In this document: positions 16,020 through 25,978 of the stretch, piece after piece
Layout of the letters: each line of letters starts with the position of its first letter
How positions within the stretch are numbered: position 1 is the stretch's first letter
The notes under the pieces: model-generated
The model's database searches: none
The model's input: only the letters and a program-made list of their open reading frames with translations
Told to the model about the DNA's origin: nothing
Source: Asaia bogorensis
GTDB taxonomy: Bacteria > Pseudomonadota > Alphaproteobacteria > Reyranellales > Reyranellaceae
DNA length: 64,000 nt
Direction: 5' to 3'
Assembly: GCA_945889625.1 (NCBI GenBank)
Contig: CAMDCE010000020.1
Location: 1-64,000, forward strand
Translations under genes and position numbers: made by a program

Positions 16020-17816
16020 CTAGTGGGAGTGCCGCGGCACTCCCCTGGTCTGGGCGACCTTCTGGAAATTTACGGCGAAGTCCAAACAGGCCCCGCTCGC
16101 AAGCTGACCCACGTACTTGCGCTGAAGTTCCTGCCAGGGTGTCTGGCTGGGCACGATGTTCGGCTTCCAGGCGGCCTTGCGCCGGGCGAGTTCGGCGGCC
16201 GAAATCTTGATGTCGGCGCGTCGCTTGCCGATGTCCACCCTGACCCTGTCGCCGGTCTTGAGCAGGGCGAGTCCGCCACCGACCGCGGCCTCCGGTGAGG
16301 CATTGAGGATCGACGGACTGGCCGAGGTCCCGCTCTGTCGTCCATCGCCGACGCACGGCAGCAGCAGGACACCGCCCTTCACCAGCCGGTCCGGCGGCAG
16401 CATGTTCACCACCTCGGCCGCGCCCGGATATCCTACGGGGCCGCAATTGCGGATGAACAGGATGCTGTTCTCGTCGATCGGCAGCTTGGGATCGTTGATC
16501 CTGTGGTGATAGTCCTCCGGTCCTTCGAACACGATTGCCGTGCCTTCGAAGGCGTTCTTGTCGCCTTTGCGCTCGAGATATTTCTTGCGAAATTCCGGCG
16601 AGATCACCGAGGTCTTCATGATCGCCGACTCGAACAGATTGCCGCTCATCACTGCGAAGCCCGCCTGGCCAAGCATCGGCTTGCCGTAGGTCTTGATCAC
16701 CTCGCCGTCGGCCGGCGTCGCATCCTTGAGGTTCTGGGCCATGGTCTTGCCGGTGACGGTGAGAGCATCGCCGTGGATCTTCTTTTTGCGTAGAAGCTCG
16801 CGCATCACCGTCGGCACGCCGCCGGCGCGGTGAAACGCCTCGCCGAGATACTTGCCGGCCGGCATGCAGTTCACCAGCAACGGGATGTCGTAGCCGATCT
16901 TGTCCCAATCCCTGTTGTCCAGCCTGACGCCGATGTGGCGCGCGATCGCGTTGATGTGCGGCGGGCAATTGGTCGAGGCACCGAGCGCGCTTGCCGCGAC
17001 GATGGCGTTCTCGAACGCCTTGCGCGTCAGGATGTCGGATGGTTTCAGATCCTCCCACACCATGTCGACGATGCGCCTGCCGGTCTCATAGGCGATCTGG
17101 CCGCGCTCGCGATAGGGACCCGGAATGGCCGCGCAGCCAGTGAGCGACATGCCGAGTGCCTCGGCCATGCTGTTCATGGAAAGCGCGGTGCCCATGGTGT
17201 TGCAGTGGCCGACGCTGGGGGCGCTGGAGGCCACCATCTCGACGAACTTCTCGAGATCGATGCGCCCGGCCGCCAATTCCTGGCGCGCGTACCAGACGAT
17301 GGTGCCGGAGCCCGCCAGTCCGCCGGCGAAATGCCCATCCAGCATCGGCCCACCCGACAGCACGATGGCCGGGATGTTGACCGTGGCCGCGCCCATGATC
17401 ATGGCCGGCGTGGTCTTGTCGCAGCCCGTGGTCAGCACGACACCGTCGAAGAAATAGCCATAGAGGCATTCGACCAGGCTGAGGTAGGCGAGGTTGCGGT
17501 CGAGCGCGGCAGTCGGCCGCTTGCCCGTCTCCTGGATCGGATGGACGGGGAACTCGATGGGAATGCCGCCGGCGTCCCGGATGCCGTCGCGCACGCGCGT
17601 CGCCAGGTCGAGGTGGTGGCGGTTGCAGGGCGAGAGGTCGCTGCCAGTCTGGGCGATGCCGATGATCGGCCTGCCGCTGCGCAGCTCGGCGAGTGTCAGG
17701 CCGAAATTCATGTAGCGTTCGAGGTAGAGCGCCGCCATCGTCGGATCGCCCGGCGCGTCGAACCATTCGCGGCTGCGCAAACGGCGCTTGCCCTTGCCCT
17801 TCTTGTCAACGGCCAT
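16020..17816 (-). CDS. IlvD/Edd family sugar-acid dehydratase
   Basis: 598 residues from ATG 17816 (TTGGAGGAA upstream). [Fe-S]-dependent dehydration of an aldonate to the 2-keto-3-deoxy acid. Cluster-binding motifs are [21 protein letters not shown] and [21 protein letters not shown] at the start and [17 protein letters not shown] near the end are features of the arabonate/xylonate/gluconate-type dehydratases rather than branched-chain-amino-acid IlvD. It is divergent from a KDG kinase (100 bases apart) and a KDPG aldolase lies nearby, so a hexonate such as gluconate or galactonate is a good candidate. Substrate unproven. Confidence 0.88.
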   Translation of the reverse strand: MAVDKKGKGKRRLRSREWFDAPGDPTMAALYLERYMNFGLTLAELRSGRPIIGIAQTGSDLSPCNRHHLDLATRVRDGIRDAGGIPIEFPVHPIQETGKRPTAALDRNLAYLSLVECLYGYFFDGVVLTTGCDKTTPAMIMGAATVNIPAIVLSGGPMLDGHFAGGLAGSGTIVWYARQELAAGRIDLEKFVEMVASSAPSVGHCNTMGTALSMNSMAEALGMSLTGCAAIPGPYRERGQIAYETGRRIVDMVWEDLKPSDILTRKAFENAIVAASALGASTNCPPHINAIARHIGVRLDNRDWDKIGYDIPLLVNCMPAGKYLGEAFHRAGGVPTVMRELLRKKKIHGDALTVTGKTMAQNLKDATPADGEVIKTYGKPMLGQAGFAVMSGNLFESAIMKTSVISPEFRKKYLERKGDKNAFEGTAIVFEGPEDYHHRINDPKLPIDENSILFIRNCGPVGYPGAAEVVNMLPPDRLVKGGVLLLPCVGDGRQSGTSASPSILNASPEAAVGGGLALLKTGDRVRVDIGKRRADIKISAAELARRKAAWKPNIVPSQTPWQELQRKYVGQLASGACLDFAVNFQKVAQTRGVPRHSH

Positions 17817-17916
17817 TGCGTTCCTCCAATTTCGTTGGCGCAACCCTGGGAGAAGCCGGCAGGGAAGTCCAGCGCCTCGCTTGAGGTTCGCCCGGCGGCG
17901 TGACAAACCTCGCGGA

Positions 17917-18846
17917 ATGGAAACGTCTCCTGCCATCGTCTGTCTCGGCGAGCCGCTGATCGAGTTCAACCGGCCGCGCGAGGGCGACGGCCGCACCTGG
18001 CTGCAGGGCTTCGGCGGCGATTCGCAGAATGTGGCGATCGCGGCCGCCCGCCAGGGCGCATCGGCCGGCTATCTCACCAGCGTCGGCCAGGATTGGATGG
18101 GCGATGCCTTCCTCGATCTGTGGCGGTCCGAAGGCGTCGATGCCTCGCGCGTCAGCCGCCATCCCAGTGCACCGACCGGCGTCAGCTTCGTCACCCACAC
18201 GGCCGCCGGCCACAAGTTCGATTACCTGCGCAAGAATTCCGCGGCGTCGCTCATGCAGCCGAAGGAACTGGCCGCCGACTACATCGCGGGCGCCCGATTC
18301 TTCCATCTGTCGGCCATCGGCCAGGCGATCAGCACCAGCGCGCGCGAGACCTGCGACGCCGCCATCTCGGCTGCCCGCTCAGCCGGCGTGAAGGTCTCCT
18401 ACGACACCAACCTTCGCCTGCGGCTGTGGGACCTCGAAACCGCGCGCCGGACGATCGACGCCACCATCGCACAATGCGACGTGGCGCTGCCCAGCCTCGA
18501 CGATTCGCAACAGCTCACCGGGCTCTCCGCGCCGGACGCCATCGCCGATTTCTACCTCAAGCTGGGAGCGCCGCTGGTGGCCCTGAAGATGGGGCCCGAG
18601 GGTTGCTTGCTCGCCACGCCCAAGGATCGCTTTCGCCTGCCGCCGCATCGCGTCGAGGCAGTCGATGCCACGGGCGCCGGCGATACATTCGATGGGGCGT
18701 TCCTCAGCCGGCTGCTGGCGGGCGACGATCTGGAGACGGCCGGCCGCTATGCCAATGTCGCGGCCGCCCTCTCGACCCTTGGCTATGGCGCGGTGGCGCC
18801 CATTCCGCGGCAAGCCGCGGTTCTCAAAGCGCTGTCGCGCGCCTGA
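17917..18846 (+). CDS. kdgK: 2-keto-3-deoxygluconate kinase (PfkB family)
   Basis: 309 residues. N-terminal [12 protein letters not shown] and [15 protein letters not shown], and the C-terminal PfkB signature [14 protein letters not shown] with the catalytic Asp. Internal HLSAIGQAI and [11 protein letters not shown] are typical of KDG kinases. It phosphorylates KDG to KDPG in the cytoplasm. It shares a 100-base divergent promoter region with the dehydratase and its last 23 bases overlap the end of the convergent sterol-desaturase-like gene. Confidence 0.88.
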   Translation: METSPAIVCLGEPLIEFNRPREGDGRTWLQGFGGDSQNVAIAAARQGASAGYLTSVGQDWMGDAFLDLWRSEGVDASRVSRHPSAPTGVSFVTHTAAGHKFDYLRKNSAASLMQPKELAADYIAGARFFHLSAIGQAISTSARETCDAAISAARSAGVKVSYDTNLRLRLWDLETARRTIDATIAQCDVALPSLDDSQQLTGLSAPDAIADFYLKLGAPLVALKMGPEGCLLATPKDRFRLPPHRVEAVDATGAGDTFDGAFLSRLLAGDDLETAGRYANVAAALSTLGYGAVAPIPRQAAVLKALSRA

Positions 18847-19798
18847 GCCTCGGGACCAAGGCCCGCATAAAGCGCCAGAACACCGTGACCTGCTGGACGA
18901 GCCAGCCGCGGCCGTTGTCGGCATCGACTGTCGGATCGGCTACGCCGGTCGGCCGGTTTCGCTCGTCGTAGATCGCCGTGCCGAAAAGGATGTCCCAGAT
19001 CGGGAACACAGGCGCGAAATTGTGGTCCTGGATGTGGCGCTCTTCGGCATTCGCCAGCGCGTGATGCAGGCGGTGGAAGCGCGGGCCGACGAGCAACCGA
19101 TTGCCGAGCCAGCCGAAGCCCATATCGACGTTGGCGTGCGACCAGCTTTCGACGAGGCGACCGATCATCAGGATGACGACATATTCCCCGGGCTGGACAC
19201 CGACCAGCTGGGAGAACAGCACCAGCGCCAGCGTGATCAACAGGTCGTCGACGACGTGATTGCGGTCATCCGTCCAGACCGTCATCCGGCGCTGGCTGTG
19301 ATGCAGGCTGTGCAGCGCCCACCACCATGAGAAGCCGTGCTGCGCGCGGTGCAGCCAATAGGCCGCGAAGTCGTAGAGGACGAAGTAGAGCAGGAACGAG
19401 GCCAGTACATTGTCGCCCAGCCACGGCAGCAGCCGTTCCAGCCGCGGCGGCGCAAACCCCCAGGCCCGCACCGTCAACTCGATCTCCTGAACCAGCGGAT
19501 AGGTGATGACGAAGATGGCCAGCGGAACGGCGCCGAGCTTGTTCAGCAGCGTGTAGATCTGGTCGACCGGGATCAGCCGGTCGTCCTTGCCGGGCTTCTC
19601 GAGCGGCCAGCGGCGCTCGAAGAACCGCATGCCAACGGCGATGACGGCGATCTGCACCACGCCCAGCATCACGTATTCGACGGCGTTGTACCCCGGCTCG
19701 TACCAGGCCATCAGCCCGACCTGGAAAAGCACCGGACCGACGAAGGTCTCGAAGATCCAGGTCTGGACGCCGACCCAGACGTCTATGAGGTCGCGCAT
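18824..19798 (-). CDS. Fatty acid hydroxylase/sterol desaturase superfamily membrane protein
   Basis: 324 residues with four to five hydrophobic segments. Diiron histidine motifs are in the right order: YWLHRAQH near 148, ALHSLHHSQ near 161, WSHANVD near 220, and FHRLHHALA plus QDHNFAP near 242-258. This integral membrane oxygenase class hydroxylates or desaturates lipids, sterols or carotenoids. It is the last gene of a minus-strand run (SDR, aldolase, propeller, this gene), an odd companion for sugar-acid enzymes. It may be a read-through passenger. Confidence 0.87.
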   Translation of the reverse strand: MRDLIDVWVGVQTWIFETFVGPVLFQVGLMAWYEPGYNAVEYVMLGVVQIAVIAVGMRFFERRWPLEKPGKDDRLIPVDQIYTLLNKLGAVPLAIFVITYPLVQEIELTVRAWGFAPPRLERLLPWLGDNVLASFLLYFVLYDFAAYWLHRAQHGFSWWWALHSLHHSQRRMTVWTDDRNHVVDDLLITLALVLFSQLVGVQPGEYVVILMIGRLVESWSHANVDMGFGWLGNRLLVGPRFHRLHHALANAEERHIQDHNFAPVFPIWDILFGTAIYDERNRPTGVADPTVDADNGRGWLVQQVTVFWRFMRALVPRLRRATAL

Positions 19799-19808
19799 GC
19801 GCGCTCCT

Positions 19809-20813
19809 CTACTTCGAGCCGCCCGTCGCCGACACCGCGCGTATCGGCCCGCTTGCCGGCCCCGCCGCCCCGGACTTCAGCATGAACACGCCATGCGGCG
19901 ACTTGCCCACGGGAATGCTGGCGACGATTTTGAGCTGTTCGATGTCGACCACCGCGACCCGGCGCAGGAAGCGCTGGGTCACCCACAGCTCCTTGCCGTC
20001 CGGCGTGATGTCCATGCAGTCCGGGCCACCTGGAACGCGAACGCTACCGACCACTTTCATATCATCGGTGTCGATCAACGATACGGTGCCCTCGACACGG
20101 TTGCTCAGGAAGTAGAGACGGCCGTCGCCCTTGGGCCAGAAGTTGTGTGCACCCTTGCCGGTTTGCAGCGCACCCTTCGCACTGCCATCTTTCGGATCGA
20201 CGACAACGATGCCGTCTTCGCCCGTCAACGCCACGAGCAACCGCTTGTTGTCCGGCAGCATGACGACACCGGCCGGGGCGTTGCCGACGGGTACACTCCA
20301 CTTCAGGGTCTGGGTCTGCAAGTCGAACGCCGCGAGCCGGCCGCTCTGCTGCAAGGTGACGAAGACTGTCTTCGAGTCCGTGTCGAACGCCATATGGCTC
20401 GGCAGGCCATCGATGAAGATCCGGCCGACCATGCGAAACCCGTCGGCACGGAAAATGTCGACATGGTCCAGCCGGTAGGCCGCCGTGACGAACCACTTGC
20501 CGTCTGGGCTGAAGCCCAGATGGTAGGGATCGATGATGTCCTTCACGACGCGCCGGCGCTCGCCCGTCTTGATGTCCAGTCCGAGCAGCTCGTTGGTTAC
20601 CGTCGAGCCCATCAGCACTTCCTTGCCGTCGGGCGTGACGATGAGATGGTGCGGTTCGCGGCCAACCGGGTGACGCGCCACTTCAGTCCGACTGCTACGG
20701 CTCAGGATGCTGTAGGAAGCTTCGTCCGAGTTGAGCACGATCACGGAATCGGCGCGCGCAACGGCGCTTGCACTCATACTGAATGCCAATGCAGCCAGCG
20801 CCAGTTTTTTCAT
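19809..20813 (-). CDS. Periplasmic YncE-like beta-propeller protein
   Basis: 334 residues from ATG 20813. Signal peptide (MKKLALAALAFSMSASAVARA), then about seven propeller blades with the recurrent pattern P-D-G-K-x-L/V-x-V (VTPDGKEVLMGS, FSPDGKWFVTAAY, LPDNKRLLVALTG, ITPDGKELWVTQR). This is the YVTN/cytochrome d1-like family of secreted propellers. No haem site is seen. Ligand and role unknown. It lies 10 bases upstream of the desaturase-like gene and 53 bases after the aldolase. Confidence 0.82.
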   Translation of the reverse strand: MKKLALAALAFSMSASAVARADSVIVLNSDEASYSILSRSSRTEVARHPVGREPHHLIVTPDGKEVLMGSTVTNELLGLDIKTGERRRVVKDIIDPYHLGFSPDGKWFVTAAYRLDHVDIFRADGFRMVGRIFIDGLPSHMAFDTDSKTVFVTLQQSGRLAAFDLQTQTLKWSVPVGNAPAGVVMLPDNKRLLVALTGEDGIVVVDPKDGSAKGALQTGKGAHNFWPKGDGRLYFLSNRVEGTVSLIDTDDMKVVGSVRVPGGPDCMDITPDGKELWVTQRFLRRVAVVDIEQLKIVASIPVGKSPHGVFMLKSGAAGPASGPIRAVSATGGSK

Positions 20814-20866
20814 CAAAACGGTTCCCAACCCCTTGTTATAGTTGAAGCATCTTTCGGGGCTGGGCG

Positions 20867-21493
20867 CTAGGGTCGTTTGAGGGCGGAGGCTGCGGCGGCC
20901 AACCGCTCGATCCTCGCCCAATCGCCGGCAGCCACCGCCTCCCGGGGGGCCACCCAGGAACCGCCGATGCAGGCCACATTGGCCAGGGCGAGGTAGGCGG
21001 GAGCGCTCTCTGCCCCTATCCCGCCGGTGGGGCAGAAGCGCAGCCCGGCCAGCGGAGCCGCCACCGCCCCCAGCCAACCGAGGCCGCCGGCGTTGTCGGC
21101 GGGGAAGAACTTCAACAAGCGGAAACCCTGCTCGGACAGCACCATGGCCTCCGAAACCGTCTGCACGCCGGGCAGGAACGGCAGGCCGACGGCCGTTGCC
21201 GCCTGAGCGAGGGCCGCGGTGGAGCCCGGGCTGACGGCAAAGCGGGCGCCGGCGCGTTTGGCCTGTTCGAGCTGGCCTGCGTCCAGCACCGTTCCCGCCC
21301 CGACGATGGCGTCGGGCACCTCGGCCGCGATGGTTCGCAACGCCTCCAAAGCGGCATCGGTGCGAAAGGTGATCTCGAGCACCGGCAGGCCGCCTTTGAC
21401 CAGGGCGCGGGCCAGCGGCACGGCGTCGGCGGCCCGTTCGATGGTCAGCACCGGCACCACCGGCGCTCGCGCCGCGATGGCGGCGATATCCAC
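20867..21493 (-). CDS. eda: KDPG/KHG aldolase
   Basis: 208 residues. Class I aldolase TIM barrel with LEITFRT (Glu40), GAGTVLD (65-71), SPGST, and the Schiff-base Lys128 in FRLLKFFPA, followed by FCPTGGI for phosphate binding. It cleaves 2-keto-3-deoxy-6-phosphogluconate to pyruvate and glyceraldehyde-3-phosphate, the step after KdgK. It lies two bases downstream of the SDR gene, so they are co-translated. Confidence 0.92.
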   Translation of the reverse strand: MDIAAIAARAPVVPVLTIERAADAVPLARALVKGGLPVLEITFRTDAALEALRTIAAEVPDAIVGAGTVLDAGQLEQAKRAGARFAVSPGSTAALAQAATAVGLPFLPGVQTVSEAMVLSEQGFRLLKFFPADNAGGLGWLGAVAAPLAGLRFCPTGGIGAESAPAYLALANVACIGGSWVAPREAVAAGDWARIERLAAAASALKRP

Positions 21494-21495
21494 CG

Positions 21496-22242
<747 letters not shown>

Positions 22243-23247
22243 TTATTTGATCAGGCCCTTTTCCTTGTAGAACTTCTCCGCCCCGGCATGCAGTGGAATG
22301 CCGAGGCCGGTCACCGCCGTGCCGAGCCTGATGTCACGGCCCTTGGCGTGGCCGGAATCGAGCAACTTGCGGGTGTTGGGGTTCCACAGCGCGGCGGTGA
22401 CGTTGTAGATCAGCTCGTCCGGCAACTTCGATGATGTCGCCCAAATTGCATGGACGCTGACCGTCTTCACGCCGGCAACGCCCTTGTAGGCATCGTCGGG
22501 GATCACGTCGGCTCCGAAGAAACTATATTGCTTGATCAGCTTGTCGGCCTCCGGCCCGGCGATCGGCACGAGTTCGATGCCGACCGTCGCGGCGAGCTCG
22601 GCGATGGCACTCTGTGGCCAGCCGCTGACGCTGAAAAAAGCGTCGATGGTCCCGTTCTTCAGGTTGTCGGCGACCTGCTGGGCGCGGAAATACTCCGCGT
22701 TCAGGTCCTTTTCGCTCAAGCCGTAGGCCGTCAGGATCATCCGCGCATCGACCAGCGTGCCCGACCCCGGTTCGTCGAGCGACACCCGCTTGCCGCGCAG
22801 GTCGGGGACCGACTTGATGCCCGAGCCTTTGCGCGCCACCAGGTGGAAACTCTCGGGATAGAGATTGGCAATGGCACGCAGGGTGTCGATCTTGGCCAGA
22901 CCGGCATAGATCCCCGTGCCGGTGTAGGCCCAGTAGGCGATGTCCGACTGAACGAAGCCCGATTGCGCCGTGCCGGCGGCGATGGCGGCAGCGTTGGCGA
23001 CCGAGCCGTTGGACGCGACCGACGTCGCGACCAGGCCCGGCACGCCGCACGACCCACCCTCGTTGCACGGTCGCGAACCCGGCGGGTTGGAAATCGCATT
23101 GGCGATCAACCCGCCGATCGGGAAATAGGTGCCGACCGTGCCACCCGTCATGATGCGGAAGAAAGTGATGTCCTGCGCGTGCGCCGGCAGAGCCGCGGAT
23201 CCCGCCGCGCCGAGCGCCCCGGCGATAGCCGACCTGCGCGTGATCAT
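22243..23247 (-). CDS. TAXI family TRAP transporter solute-binding protein
   Basis: 334 residues from ATG 23247 (GGGAGGAAGG upstream). Signal peptide MITRRSAIAGALGAAGSAAL (a twin Arg suggests Tat), then FFRIMTGGTVGTYFPIGGLIANAIS, the TAXI hallmark, VQSDIAYWAYTG, LRGKRVSLDEPGSGT and VDAFFSVSG-like segments (TIDAFFSVSGWP). Such proteins bind organic acids and feed a fused TRAP permease. No permease gene is nearby, so it is an orphan or works with a distant DctQM. It precedes the SDR by 12 bases, which suggests it binds the pathway substrate. Confidence 0.88.
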   Translation of the reverse strand: MITRRSAIAGALGAAGSAALPAHAQDITFFRIMTGGTVGTYFPIGGLIANAISNPPGSRPCNEGGSCGVPGLVATSVASNGSVANAAAIAAGTAQSGFVQSDIAYWAYTGTGIYAGLAKIDTLRAIANLYPESFHLVARKGSGIKSVPDLRGKRVSLDEPGSGTLVDARMILTAYGLSEKDLNAEYFRAQQVADNLKNGTIDAFFSVSGWPQSAIAELAATVGIELVPIAGPEADKLIKQYSFFGADVIPDDAYKGVAGVKTVSVHAIWATSSKLPDELIYNVTAALWNPNTRKLLDSGHAKGRDIRLGTAVTGLGIPLHAGAEKFYKEKGLIK

Positions 23248-23311
23248 TTGCCTTCCTCCCTGCCCCGCGCCGATTAAACAGACGGCACCGGTGGGCCGCA
23301 ACACCGACCCT

Positions 23312-24058
23312 TCAGTTGACGCCCACCACCCGGCTGATGGTCGGTCCGATCTCGTCATGGATGACCAGGTCGGCATCGCCGTCCTGATCGGTGGGATCGC
23401 GATTGAGTATGATTAGCCCGGCGCCCTTGCGCTTGGCCACGCGCGGGAAACCCGCCGCCGGATAGACGACCAGGGAACTGCCCAGCACGATGAAGAGGTC
23501 GCAGCTCATGGTCTCGTCCTGTGCGTGCGCCATCTGGATCTCGGGCATGGCCTGCCCGAACGAGATCGTGGCCGTCTTCACCAGACCGTCGCATTTTTCG
23601 CAGATCGGCAAGGTACCGCCGCCGAGGAAGGCCTTCTTGATCGGCTCCAGCTCGTGGCGATGGCCGCAGTCGAGGCAGGACGCGTAGGTTGCGTTGCCGT
23701 GCAGTTCGATCACCCTGGAAGCGGGGACGCCGGAGCGCTGGTGCAGCCCGTCGATGTTCTGGGTAATGATGGCGCTCATGCGCCCCTGCTCGACCAGCTT
23801 GGCAAGCGCGCGATGGCCGGCGTTCGGCTCGGCTTTGAGCAATGTCTCGTCGGTCGCGAACTTGCGCCGCCACGACTCGCGGCGCATCTCTTCCGAGGAC
23901 ATGAAATCGTCGAAATAGATCGGCTGGTACTTGCTCCAGATGCCGCCCGGCGATCGGAAGTCCGGAATGCCCGATTCGGTGGAAATGCCGGCTCCGGTGA
24001 AGGCGACGATGCGTTTGGCCGAACCGATCATTTCCCGCAGACGCTCGAAGTCGCTCAT
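23312..24058 (-). CDS. cobB: NAD-dependent protein deacylase (Sir2 family)
   Basis: 248 residues, RBS GGAGAGGGG. NAD-binding GAGIS (22-26) with SGIPDFRS, TQNIDGLH (99-106), catalytic His120 in ELHGN, zinc cysteines 128, 131, 153 and 156, and GSSLVVYPAAG. It removes acyl groups from lysines of metabolic enzymes such as acyl-CoA synthetases, one of which is encoded 5 kb away. The Tyr/Arg pair of desuccinylases is not evident in this alignment by eye. Monocistronic. Confidence 0.92.
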   Translation of the reverse strand: MSDFERLREMIGSAKRIVAFTGAGISTESGIPDFRSPGGIWSKYQPIYFDDFMSSEEMRRESWRRKFATDETLLKAEPNAGHRALAKLVEQGRMSAIITQNIDGLHQRSGVPASRVIELHGNATYASCLDCGHRHELEPIKKAFLGGGTLPICEKCDGLVKTATISFGQAMPEIQMAHAQDETMSCDLFIVLGSSLVVYPAAGFPRVAKRKGAGLIILNRDPTDQDGDADLVIHDEIGPTISRVVGVN

Positions 24059-24079
24059 GTCCCCTCTCCTGTCACACGA

Positions 24080-25132
24080 TCATGGCGCAGGCATGGCCGG
24101 ATTGTGCGCCGCACATCCGGCGAGCGATTTACCCTCGCTTTGCACTTCAACGCGATAGGCAAACAGCGAGCCGGACGGCGAATCCACACAGCGCAGCTCG
24201 TCGATCCTCACCCGCAGCTCCGGCCCTTCCGTCGTGATGTAGACGATCGAGCCGCCGTCGTGGTGCAGTCCGCCATGGGGCACGCGTTGTCCCGGCACGC
24301 CGCCCGGCACATTCATCAACAGATCCTTGGCCGTAATGTCGAGGCGCCAGGAGGCATCGCTGCCCGTCGCCACCCATTCGCGCTGGTCGAAGCGTTCGCG
24401 GCACCCCGCAGTCTCGACAGCCGCCCGCCGGACCTCTAGCGCACCGACGCCCAGACCTGGGCCGGTCTCACGCCGGCCCAGAAACTCGACGAACATCGCC
24501 CGGCCTTCCTGACCCTGGGTCAATCCGCGCAGGACGTGGCTCAATTCCTGGCCCGGGGTGCGATCTTCCAGGGCGAGGGGTGCTCCGTCGCACGGCGAGA
24601 ACTGCAGCCGGCCGCCGATGTCGCGAACCAGCCCGCGCAACTGGATGGCGCCGGCCGGCAGCGCCGGACGCGGCGGCTCCGCGGCCCGGGACGCTGCGGA
24701 CGCCTGGGGCGTCGCGGACGCCCGAGGCGCGAGCGCCATGGTGGGTGACGGCGGCGGTGCCGGGGTGCCGCCACGGACCAGCGGCGTCGGCGCCGTGCGC
24801 GAGGCCAGCACCGGCAAGGCATAGAAAAAGATCGGCCGGTCCGCGGCATCGAGCAGACAGACAAACTGGGTCTCGAGCCCCGGGCGATTTCGGTAGATCA
24901 GTCGGCCGCGCAAGGTCAGCGCCGCCGCGACCGCCTGAGATCCCGCTTTCGCCTCGAAGCGCTCCAGCGCCGGGGTGGGAAATTCGATGGCCGCGATGCG
25001 TTCAACCGACGAGTCGAGCCTGCGGTACTGCGCCTCGCCGAACCCAGTACATTGCTGTGCGAGGTTGGTCTGCGCCGCCGCCGGCAGGGCGGGCGCGAGG
25101 ATCGACAGGGCGACGAGCAGCGGCAGGCGCAT
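24080..25132 (-). CDS. Secreted protein, Pro/Ala-rich linker, unknown family
   Basis: 350 residues from ATG 25132. Signal peptide (MRLPLLVALSILAPALPAAAQ), an N-terminal domain of about 110 residues, then a low-complexity Pro/Ala/Ser linker (about 115-150), and a C-terminal part with LRGLVRDIGGRLQFSPCDGAPLALEDR. It has four to six cysteines that may form disulfides. The central segment recalls NlpE/META-like lipoprotein folds, but I do not assign a family. It lies seven bases after livF and probably rides on that operon. Confidence 0.6.
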   Translation of the reverse strand: MRLPLLVALSILAPALPAAAQTNLAQQCTGFGEAQYRRLDSSVERIAAIEFPTPALERFEAKAGSQAVAAALTLRGRLIYRNRPGLETQFVCLLDAADRPIFFYALPVLASRTAPTPLVRGGTPAPPPSPTMALAPRASATPQASAASRAAEPPRPALPAGAIQLRGLVRDIGGRLQFSPCDGAPLALEDRTPGQELSHVLRGLTQGQEGRAMFVEFLGRRETGPGLGVGALEVRRAAVETAGCRERFDQREWVATGSDASWRLDITAKDLLMNVPGGVPGQRVPHGGLHHDGGSIVYITTEGPELRVRIDELRCVDSPSGSLFAYRVEVQSEGKSLAGCAAHNPAMPAP

Positions 25133-25139
25133 CAGGCGC

Positions 25140-25934
25140 CTAGGATAGCCACCGCTTGCGCCGCTTGTAATGCTTGGTGTCGTGGTAGGACTTGCGCGCC
25201 CCGCCCTCGTTGAGGCCGAGATAGAACTCCTTGATGTCGGAGTTGTTGCGCAGCTTGTCAGCCGGCCCTTCCAGCACGATACGGCCGTTTTCCATGACAT
25301 AGCCGTGATCGGCCACGGCCAGCGCCATGGCGGCGTTCTGTTCGACCAGCAGGACGGAGAGCTTCTCCTGCTTCACCAGCCGGCCGACGATGCCGAAAAT
25401 CTCCTCGACCAGCATGGGGGCGAGGCCGAGCGACGGCTCGTCGAGCAGCACCACCTTGGGCTTGCTCATCAGCGCCCGGCCGATCGCCAGCATCTGCTGC
25501 TCGCCACCAGAGAGATATCCCGCCTGCTGGTAGCGCCGTTCCTTGAGGCGCGGAAAATATGAATAGACCATTTCCATGCCCAGCTTCACCGCGCTTCCCG
25601 CTTTCTGCACGTGTGCGCCAGCAATCAGGTTCTCGTCGGCGGTCAGATGCTCGAAGACCCGCCGGCCCTCGAAGACCTGGACCAGACCGAGCCGCGTGAC
25701 GTCGTGGGCGCGCATGCCGTCGATGCGGCGGTCGCCGAGCTGGATGGTGCCCTTGGTGACCTGGCCGCGTTCGCTGCCCAGCACGCCGGAAATCGCCTTG
25801 AGCGTCGTCGTCTTGCCCGCGCCATTGCCACCCAGCAGGGTCGTGATACTGCCCTCGCTCACGTCGATCGACACGCCCTTCAGGACGAGGATGACGCGGT
25901 CGTAGACGACTTCGATGTTGTTGATCGCCAACAT
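25140..25934 (-). CDS. livF: Branched-chain amino acid-type ABC transporter ATPase (LivF)
   Basis: 264 residues. Walker A GGNGAGKTTT near 35 (Gly for the usual Pro), QVFEGRRVFEHLTADENL, signature LSGGEQQMLAIGRAL, Walker B VVLLDEPSLGLAP, and VLLVEQNA. The C-terminus has an unusual basic tail (YHDTKHYKRRKRW) beyond the normal LivF end. It pairs with LivG to power import. Last transporter gene of the livG-acs-livH-livM-binding protein-livF operon. Confidence 0.9.
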   Translation of the reverse strand: MLAINNIEVVYDRVILVLKGVSIDVSEGSITTLLGGNGAGKTTTLKAISGVLGSERGQVTKGTIQLGDRRIDGMRAHDVTRLGLVQVFEGRRVFEHLTADENLIAGAHVQKAGSAVKLGMEMVYSYFPRLKERRYQQAGYLSGGEQQMLAIGRALMSKPKVVLLDEPSLGLAPMLVEEIFGIVGRLVKQEKLSVLLVEQNAAMALAVADHGYVMENGRIVLEGPADKLRNNSDIKEFYLGLNEGGARKSYHDTKHYKRRKRWLS

Positions 25935-25978
25935 GGGAAGAAGGGCGGCGATTGCTCGCCGCCCACCCTTTCAAACGT

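Noticed and set aside
16025-16044. 20-base perfect palindrome GGGAGTGCCGCGGCACTCCC
   Set aside because: It is the coding end of the dehydratase (GVPRHSH), a family-conserved C-terminus; the symmetry is likely chance.
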